Assembly (NCBI RefSeq): GCF_026341125.1
Contig: NZ_JAPEOR010000002.1
Span: 1,798,001-1,862,000, forward strand
Direction of reading: 5' to 3'
Source of the DNA: Streptomyces sp. NBC_01142
Lineage (GTDB): Bacteria > Actinomycetota > Actinomycetes > Streptomycetales > Streptomycetaceae
DNA: 64,000 nucleotides
Shown in pieces: positions 16,050 through 24,555 of the stretch. Each line of letters opens with the position of its first letter. Positions within the stretch are counted from its first letter, which is position 1. The notes beneath the pieces were generated by a model that saw only the letters and a list, made by a program, of their open reading frames with translations, did not search any database and was not told the DNA's origin. A program made the translations under genes and the position numbers.

Positions 16050-16981
16050 CGGGGGCCCTCCTGGGCTTCGGCTCGAGTCCCGGCTGCGCTGCGGGCTGCG
16101 GTTGCGGTTCCGGCTGCGGCTTCGTACAGCGGCAGCCGGGGGTCGACGGGCTGTTCCGGCCAGGTGTCGCGGATCCAGCCGTGGTCGGGGTGGTCGCAGA
16201 TCAGCCACTCCCGCGTCTCGCCCGGCCCTGCCATCACATTGAGGTAGTACATGTCGCGCCCAGGGGCCGCGATGGAAGGGCCGTGCCAGCCGTCGGGGAT
16301 CAGGACGGCGTCGCCCGTGCGAACCTCGGCGAGGACGTCGGTGCCGCCGGGCCGCGAGGGGGAGACCCGGTGGTAGCCCATGCCGCCGCGGTCGATCTCG
16401 AAGTAGTAGATCTCCTCGAGCTCGGCCTCGACGCCGGGGCGGTGCTCGTCGTGCTTGTGCGGCGGGTAGGAGGACCAGTTGCCGCCGGGCGTGAGCACCT
16501 CGACCGCGATGAGGCGATCGCACTCGAAGGTGTCGGCCGCGGCGAAGTTGTTGACCTGGCGCGAACAGTTGCCTGCGCCGCGCAGCTCGACCGGTACCTC
16601 CGGCGCGGGGCCGTAGCGAGCGGGGAGTCGTCGCTCGCACTTCGCTCCTGCCAGGGCGAAGCGGCCTCCCGCACCGGAGGCGATCTGTGCATGGGCATCG
16701 CGCGGGACATAGGCAAAGTCCGTCACTCCGCCGAACACGCTTTCCCTGCCCAGCAGTTCAAAGATCCTGCCTTCCGTGCGCACCGTGCAACCACCGCTGA
16801 GCGGGAGCACGATCCACTCACTGTCACCCGCGGCGAAGGAGTGCGAGCCGCCGGGTTCCAGCTCCAGCACACGGAGGCCGGAGTACCCCCAGCCGGCCTG
16901 CTCGGGGTCGATACGCAGCGCGTACGGTCCGCTCGCCGCGCTGTCGGCCGGTACGTACCACTCGTGCTTCTGGTCGCTCAT
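16046..16981 (-). CDS. iolB: 5-deoxy-glucuronate isomerase (IolB)
   Basis: The 311-aa protein has a bicupin fold. It has an aromatic-rich N-terminal half (WVLPL-type core SEWIVLPLSGG) and a C-terminal metal-binding cupin with HKHDEHRPGVEAELEEIYYFE, where the His/Glu residues bind metal (about 196-217). It converts 5-deoxy-glucuronate to 5-dehydro-2-deoxygluconate. ATG 16981 starts the homologous part (MSDQKHEWYV). The gene lies 16 bp after the aldolase-like gene and overlaps iolD, all in one operon. Confidence 0.95.
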   Translation of the reverse strand: MSDQKHEWYVPADSAASGPYALRIDPEQAGWGYSGLRVLELEPGGSHSFAAGDSEWIVLPLSGGCTVRTEGRIFELLGRESVFGGVTDFAYVPRDAHAQIASGAGGRFALAGAKCERRLPARYGPAPEVPVELRGAGNCSRQVNNFAAADTFECDRLIAVEVLTPGGNWSSYPPHKHDEHRPGVEAELEEIYYFEIDRGGMGYHRVSPSRPGGTDVLAEVRTGDAVLIPDGWHGPSIAAPGRDMYYLNVMAGPGETREWLICDHPDHGWIRDTWPEQPVDPRLPLYEAAAGTATAARSAAGTRAEAQEGPR

Positions 16982-16997
16982 GACTTCTCCGTACCCC

Positions 16998-17882
16998 CTA
17001 CAGCAGTCCCACGGCCGTATCGACCGCCCCGGCGACGTTCCCGTCGACCGGATAGAGCAGCGAGCGTCCCACCACCATTCCCTGGACGGTGGGCAGTTGC
17101 AGCGCACCACGCCATTTCTCGTACGCGCCGTCCTGGTCGTCCCCTATCTCGCCGCCGAGGATGACCGCCGGCAGGGTCGAGGTCTCCATCACGGCCGCCA
17201 TGTCGTCGGGGTCGTCGGTGACGGGGACCTTCAGCCAGGTGTACGCGGAGGTGCCGGCCAGCCCGGAGGCGATGGCGATCGACCGGGTGACTGCTTCCGC
17301 GCTGAGATCGTTCCGGAGGTGGCCGTCGGTCCGGTGACAGATGAACGGCTCGATGAAGACGGGAAGCTGACGCTCGGCCATCTCGCCGACGGCACGGGCA
17401 GTGGAGTCCAGGGTGTCGAGGGAGCCCGGGTCGTTGTAGTCGATGCGGAGCAGCAGCTTGCCCGCGTCGAAACCGAGCCGGTCCAGGTCCTTGGCGCGGT
17501 GGCCGGTGAACCGGTCGTCGAGTTCGAAAACCGCTCCCGCCAGGCCCCCGCGGTTCATCGAGCCCATGACGACCTTGCCTTCGAGGGCGCCGAGAAGCAG
17601 CAGGTCGTCGAGGATATCTGCGGTGGCGAGGACGCCGTCGACGCCCGGGCGGGAGAGTGCGAGGCAGAGCCGCTCCAGCAGATCGAGGCGGTTGGCCATG
17701 GCGAAGGGGCGGTCGCCGACGCCGAGGGCTCCGCGGGCGGGGTGGTCGGCGGCGATGATCATCAGCCGCCCGCTCTCGCCGATGAGCCCGGGCCGCCTGC
17801 GCCGCCGGGTGGCGGCCTCGGCGACGGCCTCGGGGTGCCGGGTGCGGATCCCGACGAGCTCGGCGATGTCGACACGGCTCAC
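16998..17882 (-). CDS. DeoC/LacD-type (beta/alpha)8 aldolase-like protein of the iol operon
   Basis: The protein has 294 residues, with a GTG start overlapping the iolC stop (GTGA). It contains LMIIAADHPARGALGVGD (about residues 37-54) and a Lys-containing strand TWLKVPVTDD (about 217). These match the Cgl0159-type actinobacterial TIM-barrel family related to class I aldolases. Sitting between iolC and iolB, it is the best candidate for cleaving 6-phospho-5-dehydro-2-deoxygluconate to DHAP and malonate semialdehyde, the IolJ step. No IolJ/Fba-like class II aldolase is present. The assignment to that step is inference. Confidence 0.8.
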   Translation of the reverse strand: MSRVDIAELVGIRTRHPEAVAEAATRRRRRPGLIGESGRLMIIAADHPARGALGVGDRPFAMANRLDLLERLCLALSRPGVDGVLATADILDDLLLLGALEGKVVMGSMNRGGLAGAVFELDDRFTGHRAKDLDRLGFDAGKLLLRIDYNDPGSLDTLDSTARAVGEMAERQLPVFIEPFICHRTDGHLRNDLSAEAVTRSIAIASGLAGTSAYTWLKVPVTDDPDDMAAVMETSTLPAVILGGEIGDDQDGAYEKWRGALQLPTVQGMVVGRSLLYPVDGNVAGAVDTAVGLL

Positions 17883-18952
17883 GAAGCGCCTCCTGGTGGA
17901 GCCGTCTCGCCGGGCTTCGGGGCTGCCGTGCCGGACGGGACGGGGACGGCGGAGGACGGGGCGGGAAGGTCGGAGCCTGGGACCGGGAGGCCGGAGGGCG
18001 GGACCGGGCCTCCCGCGAGGACCTGGTCGACCTCGGGGGCGTACGGCATCGCGGAGGAGCAGGCGAGGCGCGCGGCGACGATGGCCCCGGCGGCATTGGC
18101 GTATCGCATGATGCGCTCCAACTCCCATCCGGAGAGCAGGCCGTGGCAGAGCGCCCCGCCGAAAGCGTCGCCGGCGCCCAGGCCGTTGACCACCTCGACG
18201 GGGACGGGCGGGACCTCGGCCTGCGTCCCGTCGCGGTGCACGGCGAGGACACCCTTGGGTCCCTGTTTGACGACGGCAAGCTCGACCCCGGCGTCGAGCA
18301 GCGCGCGGGCCGCGGCGTACGGCTCGCGCTCGCCCGTGGCGATCTCGCACTCCTCGAGATTGCCCACGGCGACGGTGGCGTGCGCCAGGGCCTCGGCGTA
18401 GTACGGCCGTGCCTCGTCCGGGTTGCCCCAGAACATCGGCCGCCAGTCGAGGTCGAAGACAGTGGTGCCGGAGCGGCCCCGGTGGGCGAGCGCTGCCAGC
18501 GTCGCCGTACGGCTCGGCTCCGCGCACAGTCCGGTGCCGGTCATCCAGAAGACCCGCGCCGCACGGATCGCCTCAAGGTCCAGCTCGCGCTCGTGGATCT
18601 CGAGATCGGGGGCTTTGGGCTGCCGGTAGAAGTAGAGGGGGAAGTCGTCGGGCGGGAAGATCTCGCAGAAGGTGACCGGGGTCGGGTAGGCGGCCACCGC
18701 CGTCACCCAGCGGGCGTCGACCCCGAACTCCCCCAGCGCCTGGTGGAGATATTCACCGAACGCGTCCTGACCCGTGCGGGTGATGACCGCCGCCCGCCGG
18801 CCCAGTCTGGCCGCCGCGACCGCGACATTGGTGGCCGAGCCGCCGAGGAACTTCCCGAACGTGTCGACCTGTGCCAACGGGACCCCGGTCCGCAGCGGAT
18901 AGAGGTCCACTCCGATCCGGCCCATCGTGATCACGTCGTACGGCTGAGGCAT
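17879..18952 (-). CDS. iolC: 5-dehydro-2-deoxygluconokinase (IolC), PfkB family
   Basis: The 357-aa sugar kinase shows the PfkB N-terminal glycine-rich motif FLGGSATNVAVAAARLG (about residues 34-50). The catalytic/anion-hole motif is NGLGAGDAFGGAL (about 259-271). An unusual Pro-rich C-terminal tail of about 45 residues (GGPVPPSGLPVPG onward) is longer than in typical IolC. It phosphorylates 5-dehydro-2-deoxygluconate. It is the first gene of the leftward iol operon, divergent from iolE across a 129-bp spacer. Confidence 0.93.
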   Translation of the reverse strand: MPQPYDVITMGRIGVDLYPLRTGVPLAQVDTFGKFLGGSATNVAVAAARLGRRAAVITRTGQDAFGEYLHQALGEFGVDARWVTAVAAYPTPVTFCEIFPPDDFPLYFYRQPKAPDLEIHERELDLEAIRAARVFWMTGTGLCAEPSRTATLAALAHRGRSGTTVFDLDWRPMFWGNPDEARPYYAEALAHATVAVGNLEECEIATGEREPYAAARALLDAGVELAVVKQGPKGVLAVHRDGTQAEVPPVPVEVVNGLGAGDAFGGALCHGLLSGWELERIMRYANAAGAIVAARLACSSAMPYAPEVDQVLAGGPVPPSGLPVPGSDLPAPSSAVPVPSGTAAPKPGETAPPGGAS

Positions 18953-19015
18953 ACGCGTCCCTTCGGTTCAACACCGGCTGCCCCCAGGTCTAGTCGCCCC
19001 TCCTGAGCCCTGTCA

Positions 19016-19050
19016 ACATTTTGTCCTTACATTCGGACGAAGCCTTGACA
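19016..19050. promoter_or_regulatory. possible operator/promoter between iolC and iolE
   Basis: The spacer has the imperfect dyad TTGTCC-ttacattc-GGACgAA (19021-19041) and a TTGACA hexamer at 19044-19049. Such a site between divergent catabolic genes would suit a GntR- or LacI-type inositol regulator; none is encoded next to it. Confidence 0.3.
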
Positions 19051-19081
19051 CCCCTCTTCGACGGCCGGAAAGCTGACCGGC

Positions 19082-19993
19082 ATGACCTCCTCCGCTCCCT
19101 CCCTGAACCGCATCCGGGTCGGCTCGGCCCCCGACTCCTGGGGGGTGTGGTTCCCCGACGATCCTCAGCAGGTGCCCTGGCAGCGCTTCCTCGACGAGGT
19201 GGCTCGCGCCGGGTACGAGTGGATCGAGCTCGGCCCCTACGGCTATCTCCCGAGCGACCCCGCCCGCCTCACCGAAGAGACCGCCCAGCGAGGGCTCAAG
19301 GTCTCGGCCGGGACGGTCTTCACCGGGCTGCACCATGGGCCGGCGGTCTGGGAGAAGACCTGGGCCCACGTCTCGGACATCGCAGCGCTCACGCGCGCGA
19401 TGGGCGCGGAACATCTGGTCGTCATCCCCTCCTTCTGGCGCGACGACAAGACCGGCGAGGTGCTGGAGGACCGCACTCTGACCCCGTCACAGTGGCGCGA
19501 TCTCACTGCCCAGACCGAGCGACTGGGCCACGAGGTGCGCGAGCGCTACGGGCTGAAGATCGTCGTCCATCCACACGCGGACACCCATATCGACAGCGAG
19601 GAGAACGTCAGCCGTTTCCTCGACGCCACCGATCCCGACCTGGTCTCGCTCTGCCTGGACACCGGGCACTACGCCTACTGCGGCGGCGACAGCGTCAAGC
19701 TGATCGAGACCTACGGGGAGCGCATCGGCTATCTCCACCTCAAGCAGGTGGACCCGGAGATCCTCGCCGAAGTGGTCGACGGCGAGGTGCCGTTCGGGCC
19801 GGCCGTCGGCCGCGGCGTGATGTGCGAGCCGCCGTCCGGAGTGCCCGCTCTGGAGCCCGTACTGGCCGCGGCCCAGGCGTTGGACGTCGAACTCTTCGCC
19901 ATCGTCGAACAGGACATGTACCCCTGCCCGCCGGACAAACCCTTCCCGATCGCTCAGCGCACCCGCGGCTTTCTGCGCTCTTGCGGCGCCTGA
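19082..19993 (+). CDS. iolE: myo-inosose-2 dehydratase (IolE)
   Basis: The 303-aa xylose-isomerase-like TIM barrel begins with the IolE hallmark IRVGSAPDSWGVWFPDDP (about residues 10-27). Metal-ligand regions follow (VVHPHADTHIDSEENV at about 160, CLDTGHYAYCGGD at about 193, VEQDMYPCP at about 279). It dehydrates 2-keto-myo-inositol to the diketone used by IolD. The gene is transcribed divergently from iolC, with start ATG 19082. Together with the leftward genes it gives the pathway from inosose onward. Confidence 0.94.
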   Translation: MTSSAPSLNRIRVGSAPDSWGVWFPDDPQQVPWQRFLDEVARAGYEWIELGPYGYLPSDPARLTEETAQRGLKVSAGTVFTGLHHGPAVWEKTWAHVSDIAALTRAMGAEHLVVIPSFWRDDKTGEVLEDRTLTPSQWRDLTAQTERLGHEVRERYGLKIVVHPHADTHIDSEENVSRFLDATDPDLVSLCLDTGHYAYCGGDSVKLIETYGERIGYLHLKQVDPEILAEVVDGEVPFGPAVGRGVMCEPPSGVPALEPVLAAAQALDVELFAIVEQDMYPCPPDKPFPIAQRTRGFLRSCGA

Positions 19994-20206
19994 CGCACGC
20001 ACACCACTTCTGTCACGGTTGTCGCCTTCTCATCACGCATGTCTCCATTCCGCGAGTCTTCCGTCACAGCTGATCAACAGCCCTGTTCCTCGTTCCACTC
20101 GGCGTCGTTCAAGGGGCACAGGCTCAGTGATCGCCAGCGTCCGCGCTGCAGCTCCCCCGAGGCCCCCCGGCCGCCGCTGCCGCGCACGCAGGGAGGTGCC
20201 ACGCGT

Positions 20207-20404
20207 ATGACGGACAGAAGACTCTGGTCCTACAAGGAGATCGCCGCGCACATCCGCGTACAGCCGGACACGGTCCGCTCGTACCGCAAGCACGGTCACC
20301 TTCCACCGCCCGATCATGTGGAATCCGGTAAGCCCTACTGGTACGCGGACACGATCCGCATCTGGGTGGCCAACCGTCCCGGGAACCGGGGCCGCAGGGA
20401 GTGA
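20207..20404 (+). CDS. small helix-turn-helix DNA-binding protein
   Basis: ATG 20207 lies behind GGGAGG. The 65-aa product carries a MerR/HTH_17-like winged helix (WSYKEIAAHIRVQPDTVRSY, then RKHGHLPPPD) and ends in a basic tail (NRPGNRGRRE). It is stand-alone, with no effector domain. Similar small Streptomyces proteins resemble Xis or AlpA regulators. The longer frame from 20039 lacks a ribosome-binding site. The target is unknown. Confidence 0.65.
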   Translation: MTDRRLWSYKEIAAHIRVQPDTVRSYRKHGHLPPPDHVESGKPYWYADTIRIWVANRPGNRGRRE

Positions 20405-20433
20405 GCCGAGCCCATGGACCCTGCCCCGCCCTT

Positions 20434-20471
20434 CCCCGCCCCGCACCACTACGGTCCGGTGCGGGGCGGGG
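20434..20471. terminator. bidirectional hairpin terminator
   Basis: A perfect 14-bp inverted repeat, CCCCGCCCCGCACC at 20434-20447 with its complement at 20458-20471, lies between the convergent small HTH gene and the MMPL gene. Confidence 0.7.
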
Positions 20472-20564
20472 CCGTGCGGTGCCGTCTTGGTGGGGCAGTT
20501 CCGTCAGTGCCGCTGGTTCCGTCAGTGCCGTCGTGCCTTCGGCCCGACGGACGCAACCGGGGCG

Positions 20565-22880
20565 TCAGGCCTTGACCTTGCCCCGTGCCGCCGGCTCGGG
20601 ATCGGCATCGGACCGGCGATCCGGCCGCTGCGGCGCGGGCTGCGGTATCTCCCCCTCACTGAGCCCGAACCGCTCATGGAACCGGCGCACCGGCCCGGGG
20701 GCCCACCAGGTCGAGGCGCCCATCAGCTTCATCACCGAGGGCACGAGCAGACTGCGCACCACCATGGCGTCCATCAGCACCGCCAGGGCGATCCCGAGGC
20801 CCAGCATCTTGGTGTTGGTCACCCGCGAGGTGCCGATGCCCACCATCACCACCGCGAGGATGACGGCCGCCGCGGTGATCAGTCCGCCGGTCCGCTGAAG
20901 GCCGAACCTCACCGAATGTTCGTGCTTGCCGGTGCGGTCGTACTCCTCCTTGATCCGGGAGAGCAGAAAGACGCCGTAGTCCATGGAGAGCCCGAAGGCG
21001 ATGCAGAACATCAGCACGGGAAGCGTCGTCTCGATGTCTCCGGTGGAGGTGAAGGAGAGCAGCCCGGAGAGATTGCCGTCCTGGAATACCCAGACGACCG
21101 CCCCGAACATCGCCGTCAGACTCAGCGCGTTGAGCAAGACCGCCTGGAGCGGGATCAGCACACTGCCGGTGAGCAGGAAGACCAGCAGCAGGGTCGCCAC
21201 GACGATGATCCCCAGCGCCAGGGGCAGCCGGTCCGCTATGGCGGACTTGGAATCCTCCAGCACTGCGGCCCTGCCGGTCACCGAGGTTTCGAACGGGGCC
21301 GGTGTGTCGCGCAGTTCATGGACGAGCTTCTGGGCTCCCTCCCCCACCGCTTCCCCCTCGGGCTGCACCGTGAAGTAGGCGGACGTGCCCGAGGTGACGG
21401 GTCCGTCGACCCTCAGTACGCCCGGGAGTGCGGCGATCCGGTCGCGGTACTCGGCGTACGCGGCGGGGGCGGGCGCGGACCCGGCGGATCCCGGAGCCTC
21501 GGCGATCACCTCGAGTCCGCCGGCGGGACTACCGGGGAAGCCGTCCCGTATCTGCTGCTGAACCACATGGGACTCGGCGGTGGACGGCAGCTGCCGGTCG
21601 TCGGGCGTACCGAACTTCACGCCCAGGAACGGCAGGCCGAGCAGCACCAGCCCGATGACGGTGGCGAAGGCGAAGAGCGGTGCGCGGCGCATCACCAGGG
21701 CAGCGACGCGCGCCCATCCGGCGTCGGATTCCCCGGACCGGCCGGACACTCCGGACTCCCCGGGCTCTCCGGACGGCAGGTGCTTGTCCGCGTGCTTGTC
21801 CGCGCGCTTGTCCCGTCCACGCCGGAGCAGGAGGCGCAGATCCAGTGCGTTGACCCGGTGCCCCAGCAGCATCAGCGCGGCCGGCAGCAGGATCAGCGCG
21901 GCGGCCGCCGCCAGCAGGACCACCGCGATCCCGGCGTAGGCGAAGGAGCGCAGGAAGTACTGCGGGAAGACCATCATGGCGGCCAGGGACACGGCCACGG
22001 TCAGCGCGGAGAAGAGGACTGTGCGGCCCGCCGTGCGCAGTGTGGAGCCCACCGCCTCCCGTACTTCCGCCCCCGCGGCGAGCTCCTCCCGGAACCTGCG
22101 CACGATGAACAGGGCGTAGTCGATGGCGAGTCCGAGCCCCAGAGCCGTGGTGAGGTTCTGCGCGAAGACCGAGACATCGGCGAACTCGGTGATCCCGCGC
22201 AGCACGGCGTTCGTCCCCAGGATGGCGACGATGCCGACGCCCAGCGGGAGCAGTGCCGCGATCGCGCTGCCGAAGACCATCACCAGCAGCACCAGCGTCA
22301 CCGGCAGGGCGATCAGCTCGGCCCTCAGCAGGTCCTCCTGGATGATGGTCGTCATCTCGTGCTGCACGGCAACCGGGCCGCCCACCGAGACCTTCACAGG
22401 GCCGTGCGCACCCCGGTAGTCGGGGGCTATCCGCTCCAGCACCTCGGCCGCGGCCTTCTCATCACCCTCGATCCGGGCCGCGATCAGCGCCTGCCGCCCG
22501 TCCTCGGCGCGCAGCGCGGGCGAGCCCGTCTGCCAGTACGAACCGACACCCGTGACGCCCTTCTCGGCGGCGAGCCGCTCCCCGAGGCGCCGCGCCTCGG
22601 CGGCGACCGCCGGGGCGTCCACGCTCGCCCGTCCGCTGTCCACGAGCAGCAGCAGATTCGGCTGGGAGGCGGGGAACTCCCGCTCCAGGGCCTCGGTCGC
22701 ATACGTCGATTCGGCGGTCGGATCCTCAAAGCCTCCGCTGCCCATACGGTCGGCGACCCCACTGCCCGCGAACACCGCGAGTGCGGTGAGGACCAGTGCG
22801 GCCAGCAGCGCGAGCCGCGGCCGCGCGGTGACGAAACGGGTCCATCCCCCGACGCGTGGTGGGCTGTTGACTTCGGACAT
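20565..22880 (-). CDS. MMPL/RND-family membrane exporter
   Basis: The 771-aa protein has 11-12 predicted membrane segments arranged as two repeats, each with one N-terminal helix, a large extracytoplasmic domain and a five- or six-helix bundle. The FGLSMDYGVFLLSRI motif (about residues 626-640) and LGLAIDYALFIVRRFREE (about 247-264) are the paired DY motifs of MMPL transporters. Such proteins export lipids or drugs by proton coupling. A TetR regulator is divergently encoded, and the spacer holds a palindromic operator, so substrate-induced derepression is likely (inference). Confidence 0.9.
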   Translation of the reverse strand: MSEVNSPPRVGGWTRFVTARPRLALLAALVLTALAVFAGSGVADRMGSGGFEDPTAESTYATEALEREFPASQPNLLLLVDSGRASVDAPAVAAEARRLGERLAAEKGVTGVGSYWQTGSPALRAEDGRQALIAARIEGDEKAAAEVLERIAPDYRGAHGPVKVSVGGPVAVQHEMTTIIQEDLLRAELIALPVTLVLLVMVFGSAIAALLPLGVGIVAILGTNAVLRGITEFADVSVFAQNLTTALGLGLAIDYALFIVRRFREELAAGAEVREAVGSTLRTAGRTVLFSALTVAVSLAAMMVFPQYFLRSFAYAGIAVVLLAAAAALILLPAALMLLGHRVNALDLRLLLRRGRDKRADKHADKHLPSGEPGESGVSGRSGESDAGWARVAALVMRRAPLFAFATVIGLVLLGLPFLGVKFGTPDDRQLPSTAESHVVQQQIRDGFPGSPAGGLEVIAEAPGSAGSAPAPAAYAEYRDRIAALPGVLRVDGPVTSGTSAYFTVQPEGEAVGEGAQKLVHELRDTPAPFETSVTGRAAVLEDSKSAIADRLPLALGIIVVATLLLVFLLTGSVLIPLQAVLLNALSLTAMFGAVVWVFQDGNLSGLLSFTSTGDIETTLPVLMFCIAFGLSMDYGVFLLSRIKEEYDRTGKHEHSVRFGLQRTGGLITAAAVILAVVMVGIGTSRVTNTKMLGLGIALAVLMDAMVVRSLLVPSVMKLMGASTWWAPGPVRRFHERFGLSEGEIPQPAPQRPDRRSDADPEPAARGKVKA

Positions 22881-22969
22881 GGTGCGGTGTCCCCTTCACC
22901 GTGGCCCGTGCGCAGGCTTCCAGCAGGCAGCATGGGCGACCGTTGCCATAGACTGGCAAACACGAGCCA

Positions 22970-22998
22970 TCGCTCGCATTAACCAAGAATGCGAGCGA
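22970..22998. promoter_or_regulatory. TetR-type operator palindrome
   Basis: A perfect 11-bp inverted repeat, TCGCTCGCATT-aaccaag-AATGCGAGCGA, lies in the spacer of the divergent MMPL and tetR genes. A further GCGAGCG half-site follows. The arrangement suits one repressor dimer controlling both genes. Confidence 0.75.
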
Positions 22999-23042
22999 CC
23001 GCTCGCGTTTGTCAACCACGTAAGGAAGGCTGGGGAATTCAC

Positions 23043-23954
23043 GTGCCGGAGCCCACGACGCCGGAGCCCGCCGAGACCGCCGGGGCCGACGGAGCCGTCA
23101 CGACCGGCGGGGTCTCCGCGACCGGCGGGGCCGTCACGACCAGTGGGGCCGCCACGACCGGTGGGGCAGCCCGAAGCACCCGGGCCACCAAGCGCGCCAA
23201 GTCCGAGCCCGCCGCGACGACCACCAGCACAGGCGCGACCGACGGGGACGCCGGGACAGGCTCGACCGACGGGGGCGCCGGGGCGGCGACGGACGCCACG
23301 ACCGTCAGGCCCCGTCGCCGCCAGGCCCGCGGCGAGCGGCGCATCGCCCAGCTCCTCGACGCCGCCGCGAACGTCTTCTGCACCACCGGCTACACCGCCG
23401 CCAGCACCAACGCCATCGCCCGCCAGGCCGGCGTCTCCCCCGGCACGCTCTACCAGTTCTTCCCGAACAAGGAAGCCATCGCCGTCGAGCTCGGCGGCCG
23501 GCTCCTCCAGCAGTGGCGCGAGTCCCACGGTGAGGCCCTGGCCGCCGCCAATCTCAATCTCCCGCTCGACGAGCTGCTCGACGCGGTCCTCGACCCCCTG
23601 TTCGCCTTCAACTACGAGAACCCGGCCTTCGCCGTCCTGATGCACGGTCCCGACGTCCCCGGCCAGATCACCCAGGAGTTCGACACCGTCCACGCAGGCC
23701 TGCTCGCCCGGATGAGGGAGATCATCGCGGGCTACCTCCCCGACGCCCCGCCGGCCGACCTCTCCCGCATCGCGACCATGACCTTCGCCATCTTCAAGGC
23801 CGGACTGGACCTGGTCCTCGCCTTCGAAGGCGCCGAACGGCAGGCGTACGTGACGGAGATCAAGAAGGTCATGTTCCGCTACCTGGATCCGATCCTCGGC
23901 GAGGCGGTGCTCCCCACGGAGACCTGTGGGACACGCGATCAGAGCTCGCATTAA
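23043..23954 (+). CDS. TetR-family regulator with a long repetitive N-terminal extension
   Basis: The GTG at 23043 gives 303 residues; an upstream ATG at 22989 lies inside the operator palindrome and is less likely. Residues 1 to about 95 are low-complexity Thr/Gly/Ala sequence, partly encoded by four 18-bp repeats (23100-23171). The TetR helix-turn-helix follows (about 105-150, TGYTAASTNAIARQAGVSPG then TLYQFFPNKEAIA) and an all-helical ligand domain. It is divergent from the MMPL exporter and presumably represses it and itself. The last codons overlap the copper operator. Confidence 0.85.
   Translation: MPEPTTPEPAETAGADGAVTTGGVSATGGAVTTSGAATTGGAARSTRATKRAKSEPAATTTSTGATDGDAGTGSTDGGAGAATDATTVRPRRRQARGERRIAQLLDAAANVFCTTGYTAASTNAIARQAGVSPGTLYQFFPNKEAIAVELGGRLLQQWRESHGEALAAANLNLPLDELLDAVLDPLFAFNYENPAFAVLMHGPDVPGQITQEFDTVHAGLLARMREIIAGYLPDAPPADLSRIATMTFAIFKAGLDLVLAFEGAERQAYVTEIKKVMFRYLDPILGEAVLPTETCGTRDQSSH
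23100..23171. repeat. four tandem 18-bp repeats in tetR
   Basis: The units ACGACCGGCGGGGTCTCC, GCGACCGGCGGGGCCGTC, ACGACCAGTGGGGCCGCC and ACGACCGGTGGGGCAGCC follow each other without gaps. They encode six-residue T/A-T-G/S-G-x-x blocks. The length is a multiple of three, so copy number could vary in frame. Confidence 0.8.
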
Positions 23955-23970
23955 TACCCCCTAGGGGTAT
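23954..23970. promoter_or_regulatory. CsoR-type copper operator
   Basis: ATACCCCCTAGGGGTAT is a 17-bp palindrome matching the known form of actinobacterial CsoR operators (ATACCCC...GGGGTAT). It lies about 94 bp before copZ and overlaps the tetR stop codon. A csoR gene is not in the window. Confidence 0.75.
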
Positions 23971-24063
23971 AAAGTGTCGGAGGCAGGGTGTTGCGGCATG
24001 TCCCGCGACCCTCCGGCGCACCATGAACTCGTACGTGTTGAAGCCCTCGAAGAGGAGAACGCC

Positions 24064-24381
24064 ATGACCGCCGAGACGAAGACCGAGTCCGCGACAGCCC
24101 CGGCGGGCGGCTCCTGCTGCTCACCCACCGGCTCCTGCCACGACGGTGCGGCCGACGTGCAGATCGGTGGAGTCACCACGGTCTACCAGGTCACCGGCAT
24201 GACCTGTGGCCACTGCGAGGGCGCCGTCTCGAGCGAGATCTCCGAGATCGCAGGCGTCACCTCGGTGAAGGCGGTTGCCTCCACCGGCCGGGTCACCGTC
24301 ATCTCCGACGCCCCGCTGGACGAGGCGGCCGTGCGCGAAGCCGTCGACGAGGCCGGGTACGAACTCGTCGACAGGGCCTGA
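24064..24381 (+). CDS. copZ: CopZ-like copper chaperone
   Basis: The ATG at 24064 follows AAGAGGAGAA. The 105-aa protein has a Cys-rich N-terminal extension (SCCSPTGSCHDG at about residues 17-28). A heavy-metal-associated domain follows, with the copper-binding GMTCGHCEGAVS (about 44-55). CopZ carries Cu(I) to the CopA ATPase. A typical CopZ is about 70 aa, so the extra CC/C motif may add a second metal site. The gene lies behind a CsoR-type operator and 174 bp before copA. Confidence 0.88.
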   Translation: MTAETKTESATAPAGGSCCSPTGSCHDGAADVQIGGVTTVYQVTGMTCGHCEGAVSSEISEIAGVTSVKAVASTGRVTVISDAPLDEAAVREAVDEAGYELVDRA

Positions 24382-24555
24382 ACACCCACTCCCCCAACAA
24401 CAACCCGGCGCCTCACCACCCGGCGCCCTCACCACCGGCCCGCAGGACCTGCAAGGTCCCCGCAGGTCCCCGCAAGGCCTTCGCGCCGGGTCGTACCCGA
24501 CCAGTCCGATACTGGTCACGTACGGCCCGGCACCCGTTTTCCTGGAGTCCCGAAA

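Noticed and set aside
20316..22982. 888-codon plus-strand frame over the MMPL gene
   Set aside because: It shows low-complexity His/Gly/Arg composition and no motifs, opposite a gene with complete MMPL signatures.
22989..23042. upstream ATG start for the TetR gene
   Set aside because: It lies within the perfect operator palindrome and has no ribosome-binding site; GTG 23043 is better placed.
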